DNA from: Diphasiastrum complanatum
Lineage: Eukaryota; Streptophyta; Lycopodiopsida; Lycopodiales; Lycopodiaceae
DNA length: 64,000 bases
Direction of reading: 5' to 3'
Assembly (NCBI GenBank): GCA_029204225.1
Contig: CM055106.1
Coordinates: 36,364,361 to 36,428,360 of the forward strand
Within the stretch, counting starts at the first letter, position 1. Every line of letters starts with the position of its first letter. This document shows positions 1-12,339 of the stretch, piece by piece. The position numbers and the translations under genes are program-made. Under the pieces are notes generated by a model. It saw only the letters and a program-made list of their open reading frames with translations. It was not told the origin of the DNA and ran no database searches.

Positions 1-333
1 CTGTTGGTCAACTTGTGGATAGTGGATTAGATGTACATTTCAAGCATGGAGCATGTTCGATCTTGAAGAACAATATATGTATTGCTAGTGGTTTTAAGCA
101 AGGAGGGTTATTTAAGTTGGATGCTAATGTGATGGTTTGTAAACATGGCAAGGGAGGAGCTCTCTCAAGTGGAGTTATGGCACAAGAGGTTAGGCCATCC
201 TAAATTCAAAGCTATGGAGACCACGGTGAACAAGGAGCTAGCAATTGGACTTCCCAAAGATCCAAGTGTGGCAAGCTTTGTGAAGCTTGTGGACTCTCCA
301 AGTCTCATAAGCAATCTCTCAAGAGATCTTTGA
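1..333 (+). pseudogene. Copia-1 GAG-pre-integrase segment (frameshifted)
   Basis: The first stretch reads in one frame (GGLFKLDANVMV near 100-135). A shift near 145 leads to ELWHKRLGHPKFKAM, the hallmark of the GAG-pre-integrase zinc-binding region. The Cys pair (CGKLCEACGLSKSHK, about 265-312) lies in a third frame. So the HxxH..CxxC module can be read only through two frameshifts. In an intact element this segment precedes the integrase core and is part of the Gag-Pol polyprotein. Confidence 0.75.
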
Positions 334-1009
334 CCAGATATAACTCTCCTCTTGAACTTATTCACTCAGATGGTCATTCTTTTCACATGAATCTAATGGT
401 GGAGCTCTTATGTATGTCACTTTTATTGATGATAAATCAAGATACTCTTGGATTTACCTCTTGTCTAAGAAAAGTGACTTGTTTGAATCCTTTGTGAAGT
501 TCAAAACTCTTGTAGAAAAGCAACTTAATGCTAGCTTGAAAGTATTAAGATGTGATAATGGAGGGGAGTACATCTTCAATAGCATGAAAGAGTTTTGTCA
601 AACTAGTGGCATTAGAAGAGAGTTTACTTGCACATACACTCCACAACGAAATGGAGTGGCCGAAAGAAAAAATAGAACACTATTTGAATGTGCTAAAGCA
701 TTGGGATTAGATGCATCTCTCCCTTTTTCATTTTGGGGAGAAGCTATTTTATGTGCAAAATTTCTATGTAATAGAATGACTAATAGTGTCATTGAAGGAC
801 TTACACCTTATGAATCATTGTATGGCAAAAAGCCAAATCTTAGTGATTTGAAAATTTTTGGATGTACTTGTTATGCACACATTCATTTAGAAGTAAGGAA
901 GAAGGAAGATGCTACTTCATTTAAAGGCATCTTTGTTGGTTATAGAGAAAATAGTAAATATCCTATTACCAAGAAAGTTGTTGTAAGTAGAGATGTACTT
1001 TTTGATTAA
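334..1009 (+). pseudogene. Copia-1 integrase core
   Basis: An open stretch of 199 codons from 410 carries the rve integrase core. The first Asp is in FIDDKSRYSW, the second in LRCDNGGEY, and the Glu in [10 protein letters not shown]. The copia motifs FGCTCYAHI and SRDVLFD follow near the end. The upstream LELIHSDG motif (about 350-372) is in another frame, so the domain is broken at its N-terminus. The enzyme would insert cDNA into host DNA in virus-like particles. It ends at an in-frame stop at 1007-1009, where the polyprotein should continue into RT. Confidence 0.85.
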
Positions 1010-1030
1010 TCTCTCAATGATAAAGAGAAG

Positions 1031-2270
1031 GTGCTTTCCAACAACACTCATCTTATCAATGATCATGCTATGGCCGAGGAGGAGCTTCAAGGAGTTGAAG
1101 ACCAGGAGGATCTTGCTCAAGATCCAAAGGACCCAAGAAGATCAACAAGGTTGAGGGCCGAGCCATCAAGGCTCACTTATAGTGACAAAGGGAAGCAAAG
1201 GGAGGATTCTCAACTACACACCTCTTATTCTTTCTTGACTACTATGCTTGAAGAACTAACATGTTTTGAAAAAGCAATTAAGTCTCAAAGTTGGAAGAAT
1301 GCTATGCAAGTAGAGTTTGATGCTTTGTTAGAAAATCGAACTTGGGATCTTGTTGATCTACTCTTACTTGTAAGTGGATATAAAGATTGAAATATAATCA
1401 AGATGGTTCCATTCATAAGTATAAAGCTAGACTTGCAGCAAAAGAATTTTTTCAAGTCAAAGGCATAGATTATGATGAAAGCTTTGCTCTTGTTGCAAAG
1501 CTTGTAACCATTAGATTGATTATATGTCTTGCTACTTCTTTCAAATGGAAGCTCTTTCAACTTGATGTGACAAATGCTTTCTTGAATGGATTCTTGGAGG
1601 AGAAAATCTACATGTGCCAACCCAAGGGCTTCATCAAAGATGGAGAAGAAGAAAAAGTGTGCTTTTTAAGAAGAGTCTTTATGGACTCAAGCAAGCACCT
1701 AGAGCTTGGTACTCTAGGTTGCATTCTTATCTTGTCTCTATTGGATTTGTTGTAAGTTCTTATTGAACCGTCATTGTACTACAAATCTAATGATGGAAAG
1801 ATCATCCTTTTGGTTTTATATGTTGATGGTATAATTCTCACAGGAAATGATCATGATGGCATTAGAGATGGAAAAATTTCCTTGTCTAGTGAGTTTAAGA
1901 TGGTAGATCTAGGACTTCTAAAGGTCATACTTGGAATAGAAGTCACTAGATGTGATGATTTTACTTTGATATGTCAATCTAAGTATGCTAGATCCATCTT
2001 AGAGAAGTTTGGCATGAAGGATTGTAAAGGGCTTGAAACTCCCATGGAACTAAATGTGAAAGTTTCTAAGGAAAGTGATGAAGCATCCTTTGAGGACATC
2101 ACTACCTATAGAAAACTTATTGGTTCCTTGATCTATTTGACAATCACTAGACCAAATCTTAGCTTTTGTGTTGGAAAATTGAGTCAATACATGCAAAGTT
2201 CGCTAGTATGTCATTGAAAGAGTGCCAAAAGAGTGTTAAGGTACATCTCGACTACTAGAAACTTTGGCAT
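1031..2270 (+). pseudogene. Copia-1 reverse transcriptase (three broken frames)
   Basis: RVT_2-type reverse transcriptase split over three frames. 1031-1390 holds the acidic linker and the motif SWKNAMQVEFDALLENRTW. 1387-1755 holds [20 protein letters not shown] and [12 protein letters not shown]. 1774-2217 holds LYVDGIILTG, where copia elements normally have YVDD, so the second catalytic Asp is replaced by Gly. It also holds SKYARSILEKF, TPMELN and SLIYLTITRPNLSF. The KQAPRAWY motif is lost in the 1755 frameshift. After the stop at 2215-2217 the frame continues as KSAKRVLRYIS and then loses similarity. Confidence 0.85.
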
Positions 2271-2385
2271 AGTGCCAAATAATCAAATTCTGTGTCCATT
2301 GTTGCTTTCCATTGATCAGTATTATTTGTAGACATTGCCTCTTGAACTGAATGTGGTTCCTGCACAAAGTAGCAAGCTACATCAT

Positions 2386-4250
2386 TCATAAATCTAGATG
2401 GAGGCTGTCTGGGTTGATTCGATCTTCTAAGCTAAATTTTGACCCTCTACTGATCAGACTAATTTTTGAAATTTGTATCGATTTCTTGATTTTCGACCCT
2501 GGGTTCAAAATTTTGTTGTTCGATCCTGGGGTCAAAATTTGGTTGTTCGACCCTGGGGTCGGAATTTTGTTGTTCAACCCTTGGATCAAAAATTTGTGCA
2601 GCCTTTTCCTTGGGATCAAAAAACTTGTCCTCCAAAAAAATGACATCTCTGCTCGTAAATGTCTTTTATGTGTCCAGATTGTAGAGCTTGTATGCCTTGT
2701 GATCTGGAGAGTAGCCAATAAAAATCGATTTTCTCTTGTGATGTCCAGCTTTTTCTTGAGGTCATCAAGGATCTGAGCATAGGCAATACAACCAAACATT
2801 CTAATGTTTTTGAGTGATGGTTTCGATCATGTCCACACCTCATAAGGTGTTTTGCCATCTAGGGGTTTGGTGATGGGTCGACTTGGTAAATAGGCAGCTG
2901 TATTGACAACTTCTGTCTAGAATTTCTTTGGAAGAAACACATGGGCCAACATGCTCTTGGCACTTTCAACAAGTGTTCGATTCTTTCTCTTAGCTATACC
3001 ATTGGAATGTGGTGAATAGCTTGTTGTAAATTGTTGGTGTATTCCATTTGCCTTGCAGAATTCTAAAAATATTGTGGAGATAAATTCTCCCATTGGAGTG
3101 TAAATGCTTCTGATTTGTTCTTCAAGAAATAGGTAGCAGTCCATCGTGAGAAGTCATCAATGAAGCTAAGAAAATATAGTGCTCCCCTTGAGGTAGTAGT
3201 CTGCATTGGGCCACAAATGTCACTATGTACAAGGTCCAGCAAATTTCTAGAAGTGTGAACTGAATCAGAAATGAATGGACTTCTAGCATGCTTGTTGATA
3301 ATACAGCTTTCACATGGAGAACTCGATTTTTTGATTTGAGACAGATCTTGTACCAAACTTTGTTCTGACATCTGTTGAATATTGTTGAAGTTGAAATGGC
3401 CTAATTTGAGATGCCATAGCATATCAGTTGATTCAGATGTAGTGGTGTGAAGAGCTTGACTATTCAAAGAGTAGCAGTGATTGAGCTTGTATAAATTGCC
3501 ACTTCTTCTCCCAAAAGCTAGAGCTTTCCATGATTTGTCAAAGATTGTGCAGCCATTTGTGTCAAATTTGACCCTTTGACCTGAATCAGTGATTTTGCTA
3601 ACTGAGAGTAGATTCTTGGTGAGATTTGGTATGTGGAGAACATTGGAAAACAACTTGACTTCAACTTTCTGAAATTCGATTATGATTGTTCCTTCACCCT
3701 GGATCGAATGTGATGATTTGTCTCCAAGTTGCACAATTCGAGAATGGGTGAAAAATTTGTAATCCTCGAACCAGTCAAGCTGGTGAGTCATGTATTCAGT
3801 TGCTCCAGAGTCAATATACCAAGTATCGATATCTTGTTGTTCTTCGACCTTTGTCATAAAGGCTTCTTTCATCTTCCTCTTTTTGATGGGTAAAAAAACT
3901 GGTTGAAGCACTATGTGCTTGTTGTTGGTACTTTTCATTGTTGTATTTCAAAGTTCTGCAGTCCTTGATTTCATGTCCAGTTTTCTTGCAGTATTTGAAG
4001 AATAATTTCTGCTTTGGTTGGAAGAATAAAGTATTCGAATTCGACCCTGGCTGCATGTTGCTCTTCTTTTTGGATCTAAATTTCTGGTTCTTTAAATATA
4101 GTACTTGTGGATCCGATCCTGAGCCTGAGGAGAAAGCTGATCTTCTAATTTTTTCTTGTAGAACAAGTGAGATTACTCTTAGAGTTAGATTCTCCTTAGA
4201 TCAAAATTGCCATGACCCAATTTTTGTTAGCTTCAGGCAGACTCGATGTC
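2386..4250 (-). pseudogene. Copia-2 gag C-terminus, protease and integrase
   Basis: Minus-strand copia fragment. From the right: a gag tail (SLPEANKNWVMAI, then ENLTLRVISLVLQEKIRRS), a zinc knuckle KYCKKTGHEIKDC, the protease motif WYIDSGATEYMT (Asp-Ser-Gly), LLSVSKI, the GAG-pre-integrase motif LWHLKLGHFNF with CESCIINKH, and integrase with HSDICGPM, FIDDFSRW, YSPHSNGIAKRKNRT and MFGCIAYA. Frames change near 3938, 3144, 2858 and 2799. Gag lacks its N-terminus and there is no RT after the integrase. The 2386-2600 end encodes a repeated proline-glycine linker. It is dead and truncated at both ends. Confidence 0.85.
2480..2610 (-). repeat. Short tandem repeat inside Copia-2
   Basis: Four imperfect copies of a unit of about 30 bp built on TTCGACCCTGGGGTCAAAAT, followed by a TTTGTTG-like spacer. 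On the minus strand they encode a repeated nine-residue motif of the form PGSNNKILN. The array lies downstream of the integrase core, where copia proteins have a variable hydrophilic linker before RT. Confidence 0.6.
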
Positions 4251-4254
4251 AATA

Positions 4255-4509
4255 ATTAGATATGCAACATCAAGCATTCACCATAAGCATACACCACAAG
4301 AAGGCGAAAGAAGAACACGAACTATCACTCTATCGCACTAACTCATACAGAATGTAAAAAGTACAAATAAACCCTGAACCCTTGATAGAGAGAGAAAACC
4401 TACGAGTAGACTAATAGACTAGCCTACGGCTAATGACAGCTGGTCATAGCTATCAACATTAATATACCTTGTAAACAGTAACAATGAAGTTTATCATTGA
4501 TTTCTAACA
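4255..4509 (-). repeat. Partial LTR downstream of Copia-3 RNase H
   Basis: On the minus strand the RNase H coding end is followed by the purine tract TTGAGGGAGAG (4520-4510) and then TGTTAGAAATCAATG, a typical copia 3' LTR start at 4509. The LTR-like sequence runs to about 4255, where gag coding sequence of Copia-2 begins abruptly. The true LTR end is therefore lost or fused to gag. Confidence 0.6.
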
Positions 4510-5469
4510 CTCTCCCTCAATGATAAAATTACATTTTTTTATTCCTATTAGAGTACAAAACCTCTCAAATTTACATCTACCTAATGACTTAGTAAAAATA
4601 TCTGCCATTTGATGTTCAGATTTACAAAAAACAAGATCAATGGCTCCATCAAGTATTTTCTCTCGAACAAAATGGTAGTGTATTTCGATGTGCTTGGTTT
4701 GAGCATGTAAAACTGGATTTTTGGCAAGGTGAATGCAACTTTTACTATCGCAAGATATGGTAGTCGCATCCACCTGTGGTTGACCTAAATCCACAAGCAA
4801 TTTTTGTAACCATATCGCTTCTTGTGTAGCATTGCTGAGTGCTCGATATTCAGCTTCCGTTGATGACAAAGCTACAGTAGGTTGCTTTTTGCTACTCCAT
4901 GAGATTGCAACTGTACCATAACTGAATGTATGACCACTGGTAGATCTTTTGTCATCAATATTACTCGCCCAATCGACATCTGTATAACTTACCAACATTA
5001 GCGCTTCAGGCTGATCATACTTCAAATCAAAATTCAATGTCCCTCAAATGTATCTGAGAATATGTTTAGCAGAGTTCCAGTGTGCTTGACTAGGATCTTG
5101 CATAAATTGACTAACAACACCAACAGCATAAGAAATATCAGGTCGTGTGTGTGTCAAATGAATCAAACTACTCACCAACTGTCTATACAAATAAGCATCC
5201 ACTTTCTCAGATTCATCATATGTAGTAAGCATCATGTTGACATCCATAGGTGTACTCAAAGGCTTACAATCCTGCATATTGAACTTATAAAGCAAATCTC
5301 GTGCATATTTGCTTTGTGTAAGAAAGACCATGTCCTCCTTTTGCCATACTTCAATGCCAAGACAATAGTGCATCAATTCTAGATCACTCATGTCAAAAGC
5401 ATTGGAAAGATCTGACTTTATTTCATTAATTAAGCTCTCATTACTTCCTATAATTTCAAATTTGAGAAT

Positions 5470-5470
<1 letters not shown>
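4504..5470 (-). pseudogene. Copia-3 RT C-terminus and RNase H
   Basis: Minus-strand tail of a copia polyprotein. Visible motifs, in order: GSNESLINEIKSDL, MHYCLGIEVWQ, SKYARDLLYKF, STPMDVN, SLIHLTHTRPDISYAVG and SAKHILRYI. A TGA follows at 5046-5044, after which the same frame continues as GTLNFDLKYDQPEA. RNase H follows with [62 protein letters not shown] and ADIFTKSLG. The RT palm with YVDD is missing because the fragment abuts LTR sequence at about 5470. The TGA sits where copia proteins have Arg or Lys and can be read as CGA to TGA. Confidence 0.85.
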
Positions 5471-5830
<360 letters not shown>

Positions 5831-6245
5831 CCCTCCCTCAATGACAACTTTGTTAGAGGTGTTACTTCATGCTTTAACATGTACATCACAATGAAAGTAC
5901 AATAAATTTCCTAACTCTACTGATGTGGCATTCATGCTAGCAATAGGTGCAATATATGATGTCATCAAATGGTTGATGTGTGGAACACAATTCCAACACC
6001 CTCCCTTGAGCCAAACATCCACTAGAATCTGCAAAACAAATTGCTCACTGCATCATGTCCAAGAGCTATGCCAAGGATAATATCCTTCCCTGAAACTACA
6101 AATGCATCTACAAACTGCCTCATATTGAAGATATCACCTTACTTCTGCATCCAAGGAACCATCTTCTAGGATACCTATTCCAAGTTTAGAAATCTTGCAA
6201 CAACTTTCTGAATCCCATAGAAGATATAGTACATGCGCACAAACT
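5831..6245 (-). other. Second purine tract and LTR-start remnant
   Basis: No coding sequence. On the minus strand TCAAGGGAGGG is followed by TGTTGGAATTGTG at about 5998, another polypurine-tract/LTR start like the one at 5830. About 250 bp of degenerate sequence joins it to the gag end at 6248. In an intact copia element several kilobases of pol should lie between gag and this tract, so pol has been deleted. Confidence 0.45.
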
Positions 6246-6247
6246 TA

Positions 6248-7114
6248 TTACCAAGCATCTGCTTCGTCATAAGACTTTTCAGCTACAACTGTTAGGTTCA
6301 CTTCCTCTTTTTTTTTATCACTTTCAGTGGACCACTTTGACTTAAGATCTGCTTTCATCTTTAAACATTGATTCTTATAATGTCCCATCTTTCCACAATA
6401 AAAGCACTTAACATTCTTTTTACTCTTAGAACTACCTTCGTCACTTTTAGATTTACTAGTCTGATTAGCTTTCCATTTAGTAAATAAAGCGACTTCATCT
6501 GAAGAGATTGTAACAACAGAATGTTGCATTCTACGTTCTTCTTCAAGTAATGAAGCTATCATCATCTCTAGTGATTGATTAGGCAAGTTTCCGAGTGTAA
6601 AAATGACATCACTATACTCAACCAGCATGCTATTTAATAGCACGACCATAGCATCATCTTCGGGAACATTAGAACCAATTCCAGCAAGCTAATTTATTAT
6701 TGAGTTCATACGATTTACTTGATCATTTAAGCTCATTCCACTTTCTAGCTTTAGAGCAAAAAATTGCTGCTTAAGAAGAATTTTGTCATTTTTAGAACGT
6801 GCTCCAAATATAGCTTCCAATGATTGCCATATTTTACGAGCAGTCTTAGATAGGTCCAAATGATGAATTTGAGAATCAACCAAACCAAGACCAATGAAAG
6901 CATCAGCTCTCTTATCACGCAAATCAATACTAGAAGAATCACCGAAATCTTCTTGTTTAACTTTGGAACCGTCAACAAGATCCCACAGATTTTTCTCAGT
7001 CAAAAATAATCTCATCTTGACTTGCCATGTATGAAAGTTCTTACCATCAAATTTATCAAATGAAGTTCTTTGATCCATTGTAGCCAACTTGAATGACATA
7101 AATGAACTCATCAA
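6248..7114 (-). pseudogene. Copia-4 gag (capsid and nucleocapsid)
   Basis: Copia gag of about 288 codons on the minus strand in one frame, interrupted by one TAG at 6691-6689. The N-terminal half has the UBN2-type gag motifs FDGKNFHTWQVKMRLFL, LWDLVDG and ARKIWQSLEAIFG. The C-terminal half carries a CCHC zinc knuckle CFYCGKMGHYKNQC. Reading the TAG as CAG gives NSIINQLAGIG, the usual spacing in this family, so I infer a C-to-T change in a CAG codon. Gag forms the virus-like particle and binds RNA through the knuckle. No protease follows. The ATG at 7114 or the downstream ATG before DQRTSFDKF could be the start. Confidence 0.8.
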
Positions 7115-7595
7115 TTCAATTTCAAAAAATTTTGCAATTGTTTTACTTAGCTAACTAATGATAAGTGCACGTAACCGAGGGAGAGGGCATAAGACATCAC
7201 CTCAACTAGGGTTATCACTTGGTTAGTTCGTAAAACCAATTTGACCTCTTAATTCCTTGAAAAACATCCACTTCAATCTATATATATTCTGTACTTAGCA
7301 TGACAATCAATTACTAGCTTTTGATAAGCCTTTAACAAGTTTTACATTGACATTTTTTAGAAAAGTCTATGATGTCCCTAATGTAAATGATGGAGGTCTT
7401 CGCACTGGAAACTTAATAGGTTTTTTTATTGATGTCTTAAGGGACGTAGATCTTTTGTAGTAGTAGCCCTCCCGCATGTCAACAAGGGTTAGAATGCTAG
7501 ATAGGTGCCTAACTATGTAAAGATACAACTTTTAGATACTTCTCTACTCAAACACTAACTCTATCACCCCTAACACTACCCACCACTAACTATAC
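7115..7595. other. No gene seen; probable gag leader and element junction
   Basis: AT-rich sequence between the Copia-4 gag start and the resumption of Copia-1 RNase H. On the minus strand TGTTAGGGGTGATAG at about 7575 could be an LTR start, but no clear primer binding site follows, so no LTR is called. Confidence 0.4.
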
Positions 7596-7892
7596 CCTGC
7601 TATATGGTTGAGACAAATCTTGGATGAAGCTGGCATGAAACAAGAAAATCCTACAACTATACATAGCGACAGTCAGAGTGGCATTCAGCTAGCAAAGAAT
7701 CCAGTGTTCCATGCGAGAACCAAACACATTGAGATTCAGTATCACTTTATACGTGAGAGGCTGCTGAGTCGTAAAATTCATGTTGTTCATTGTAGTACGG
7801 AAGAACAACTAGCTGATATTTTCACTAAGCCACTTGTTAGAGAAAAGTTTGATGAGTTTAGATCAAAACTTTCTGTACTTAAAGTTTGTTGA
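7596..7892 (+). pseudogene. Copia RNase H C-terminus (probable end of Copia-1)
   Basis: Open + strand stretch beginning abruptly with AIWLRQILDEAGMKQE and continuing through HSDSQSGIQLAKNPVFHA, TKHIEIQYHFIRERLL, HCSTEEQLADIFTKPL and REKFDEFRSKLSV to a TGA at 7890. These are the last 95 or so residues of copia RNase H. The upstream catalytic half (DSDWAG, STEAEY) is missing. Orientation and content fit the missing end of the element interrupted at 2270. This is inference. Confidence 0.8.
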
Positions 7893-7946
7893 CTTTAAAG
7901 CTATGTATATGACTGTATAAAAAGTAGACTCTACTTCAAGGGAGAG

Positions 7947-8219
7947 AGTTAGAATTAAAGTAGAATCACTGTGTTACTGTACTGTGGGTCCTATCAGTAG
8001 ATAAGGATCAGTTGGCCTTGCCACGAGGCGAGTCGACAGGACACACATCCCGTCAACGGCAACCTAGGTCATGCATGGGTTGCTTGAGTGAAGAAATATG
8101 TGTACAATGTATTTTCATTTTGAGAAATACAGTTGCTACGTGAGGTTGTTGTGGAGAGTGTTTTTCTGTCTATGTTACTGCGTAGCATGATCTGTGCTCC
8201 TATTCCAAGCAAATTCTAA
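7947..8219 (+). repeat. Probable 3' LTR of Copia-1
   Basis: A purine tract CTTCAAGGGAGAG (7934-7946) follows the RNase H stop, as expected before a 3' LTR. The segment is bounded by the short inverted repeat TTAGAATT (7949-7956) and AATTCTAA (8212-8219), giving about 270 bp. LINE sequence starts directly after it. The outermost TG/CA bases are not clear. Confidence 0.5.
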
Positions 8220-8224
8220 GTAGA

Positions 8225-9129
8225 TGATGGTCTGGGTTGTAGCTTTGGTGATATCTTGATTGCCATACTTTTATATGTTGATAGCTCTATTATCACCGAC
8301 TAGGGAGGGACTACAGAGACACTTGGACAGTCTACATAAATTTTGTGCTAGATGGGGATTACAAGTGAACATCTCGAAGACCAAAGGTATGGTCTTCAAT
8401 ACTTCCATATTCTTTATATTGAGACAGGAGTTTACCTTTGAAGATCAGCCTCTATAGGTGGTTTCATCTTATACCTACGTGGGGGTGCTTTTCAGTGGTC
8501 CTATTTTCAGTATGAGACATGCAACCTTGGCCCGCCACGTAGAGAAGGGTCATGCATCATTGGTCCAGCTAGAGAGATTTTGCTTCAGGAGATATATTCA
8601 TGATGCTCCTAGTAAGTGTCGCCCTTTTGACATTATAGTCACTCCTACAGTACTCTATTCAGTTGAGACTTGGTGTGCATGTCTTACTTCCTCTAATTGG
8701 GCTAGTATATCACGACTACAGATCATTATGCTTTTTCGGATGATACAAGCTAAGTCATCAGTACCACATCATATCATCATCACAGAGTATGAGACATAGT
8801 CGTCATCAGCGGATCACTATTTTACCAGATCTTCTGGTTTCATCGAGAACACATATCACATCCTTTTTCAGTTGTCTTAGCTAAGAGAGTTTAGATCCAT
8901 ACACTTCTTCTCAGCATGGACATCCACATTTATTGTACCATCTCTCATATTTAGTTACTATGAGAGTAGAGTAGAGTAGAGATCTATCTAGTAGTTGTTT
9001 GTTGTACTGGAGACATTTATATGCTCCTATTATTGTTGATCATACTTGAGATGTACTTATTGGTCTTATATGTCTTTTGGCATTTAAAAGACATTAATAA
9101 AACTTTCTTTCTTTCTCTCTTTCTCTCCA
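8225..9129 (+). mobile_element. 5'-truncated LINE, tail in CT-rich tract
   Basis: Starts in the middle of the RT domain and ends with the family's conserved 3' terminus: TTGAGATGTACT, a hairpin with GTCTTTT and AAAAGAC arms at 9072-9092, ACATTAATAA, then a CT-rich tail to 9129. It matches the intact minus-strand LINE at 28.5-33.6 kb in both protein and 3'-end layout. Truncation at the 5' end is typical of target-primed reverse transcription. Confidence 0.8.
8235..8799 (+). pseudogene. LINE ORF2 fragment (end of RT and linker)
   Basis: Begins with GCSFGDILIAILLYV, matching the residues just before the YADD active site of the intact copy. A frameshift destroys the Asp pair. Then LQRHLDSLHKFCARWGLQVN and SKTKGMVFN follow, a TAG at 8455-8457, and VVSSYTYVGVLFSG, MRHATLARHVEKGHASLVQLERF, TVLYSVETWC and PHHIIITEYE up to a TAG at 8797. 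The intact LINE aligns through all of these (for example [19 protein letters not shown]). The downstream Cys-His region is not recognisable. Confidence 0.8.
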
Positions 9130-9396
9130 GTGATGGTTGCCTAGTGCGCCCTCCTCCCCCCAGGGATGGCCTGATGATCCCCCCCCCCCTTCCTCCCTCC
9201 CATCCATCTCCTTCCCCTTTCCCTCCCTCCATAGAAAATAAGGTTAGCCCATTCTTCCCCCACCTGACCACCTCCTCTGCCTCCTCCACCCCTCCTTCCT
9301 TTCCCACCCGCCCTCTTGTTGCACAGCAGGTGCCCGTGTCCGGCCCTCTCTCTCTATGTTCGGCTTCCATTTCTACTTGCCCTTCGCCAAACACCT

Positions 9397-9499
9397 CAAA
9401 TCCTCACACCCCATCCGTCTCTCTTACCCCCTTTCTTTTTGTATTTCAAATCCTCACACCCCATCTACCCCTCTTACTCCCTTTCTTTTTGTATTTCAG
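9397..9499 (+). repeat. Two-copy 50-bp tandem repeat
   Basis: Unit starts CAAATCCTCACACCCCATC and ends in CTTTCTTTTTGTATTT. The copies start at 9397 and 9447 and differ at a few bases. It lies inside the short LINE derivative. Confidence 0.85.
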
Positions 9500-9608
9500 A
9501 TTGTATTTCTTGAGTTGCTTTGCGGAGTTACTATGCTCTCATGTTACTACACACTTGAGATGTACTACTCTTTTTTATATGCTTTTTGGCATCAAAAGAC
9601 ATTAATAA

Positions 9609-11609
<2,001 letters not shown>

Positions 11610-11611
11610 GA

Positions 11612-12058
11612 TTACCTAAAAAAAGTAGGAGAAGGAAATCCTAGTGGTGCAGAGGGAAATCCAGGTGGTGGTACAGAAGACCTGAAAGGAGACCCATAAA
11701 GACTAGTACTATATGAAGGGAGACCAAACGTACTACCAAAAGCACCTCCTGAAGATGAAGCAGGAGCAAGCATACTCAAAATAGAAAATAAAGGTGCTTT
11801 ACCAGGACGATGAAGAATGTCTAGGGAGATGGTATCCCCTCGTAGTAGGATAGTCTCAAGGCTAGAAATAACACGATCAATACAACTCTCAAGATGATCC
11901 ATGCGGGCATCAATATGTGTAAAACAATCATCTAAATAACTCTGCGGTGGATTTTTTGATGAAGAAGTCGCCATAGGGACTAAGGAAGAGACAAAACTTG
12001 AGGAAGAGGACGTTTGTCTAACTTTCAAAATCACCAAAAATGGCACAGAAACAACCAA
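11612..12058 (-). CDS. Gypsy-A copy 1 gag N-terminal ORF
   Basis: ORF of 148 codons just upstream of, and in a different frame from, the gag capsid ORF; two bases separate them. It is rich in Ser, Pro and Gly. A short helical segment (DDCFTHIDARMDHLESCIDRVISSLETIL, shown in parts: DARMDHLESCIDRV, ISSLETIL) resembles the matrix-like N-termini of chromovirus gag. The internal Met before ATSSSKNPPQS is a likelier start than the upstream one, because the first 30 residues overlap the leader. Either a frameshift mutation or a frameshift site separates it from capsid; I infer mutation. Confidence 0.5.
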   Translation of the reverse strand: MVVSVPFLVILKVRQTSSSSSFVSSLVPMATSSSKNPPQSYLDDCFTHIDARMDHLESCIDRVISSLETILLRGDTISLDILHRPGKAPLFSILSMLAPASSSGGAFGSTFGLPSYSTSLYGSPFRSSVPPPGFPSAPLGFPSPTFFR

Positions 12059-12339
12059 TCAAGATGGATAATAATCAAAAAATAAGGGACTGAGAAAGTA
12101 GAATAATGGACAACAAATGTGCAAGGCCAATAAGTAGAAGGGTTCTAACAAAATGGAAAATGGGAGGAGGAGGGTGTGAGGGAGCAAAATAACAAATATG
12201 AGAGGGAAATAAGGGGCTGGAAAAAGAGCAGTATGTGAACAAAAAGAGAGCTAGGTGCAAAAAAGAAGTACAAATGGGCGCAAGCAATACCTGGGTGGGT
12301 GTTGATCCGTCGTCCAATCAGTAGTGCCAACAAAGAGAG

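Larger units (their letters stand above)
1..2270 (+). mobile_element. Ty1/copia element Copia-1, 5' part, cut by window edge
   Basis: Degenerate copia polyprotein on the + strand in the order GAG-pre-integrase, integrase, reverse transcriptase. The left end lies outside the window. The reading is lost at about 2270, just after the RYIS motif that ends the RT region. An RNase H tail of a copia element in the same orientation resumes at about 7596, so I infer that 2280-7590 is later nested material inserted into this element. Several frameshifts and a changed RT active site show it is dead. Confidence 0.85.

Noticed and set aside
4225-4230. CTAACA on the minus strand as the LTR end matching TGTTAG at 4509
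   Set aside because: Gag coding (SLPEANKNWVMAI) already runs through this site, so the match is chance.
9021-9605. 194-residue Pro/Ser-rich ORF
   Set aside because: It crosses the end of one LINE, its CT tail and the leader of the next; only a short ORF1-like part in this region is homologous to anything.
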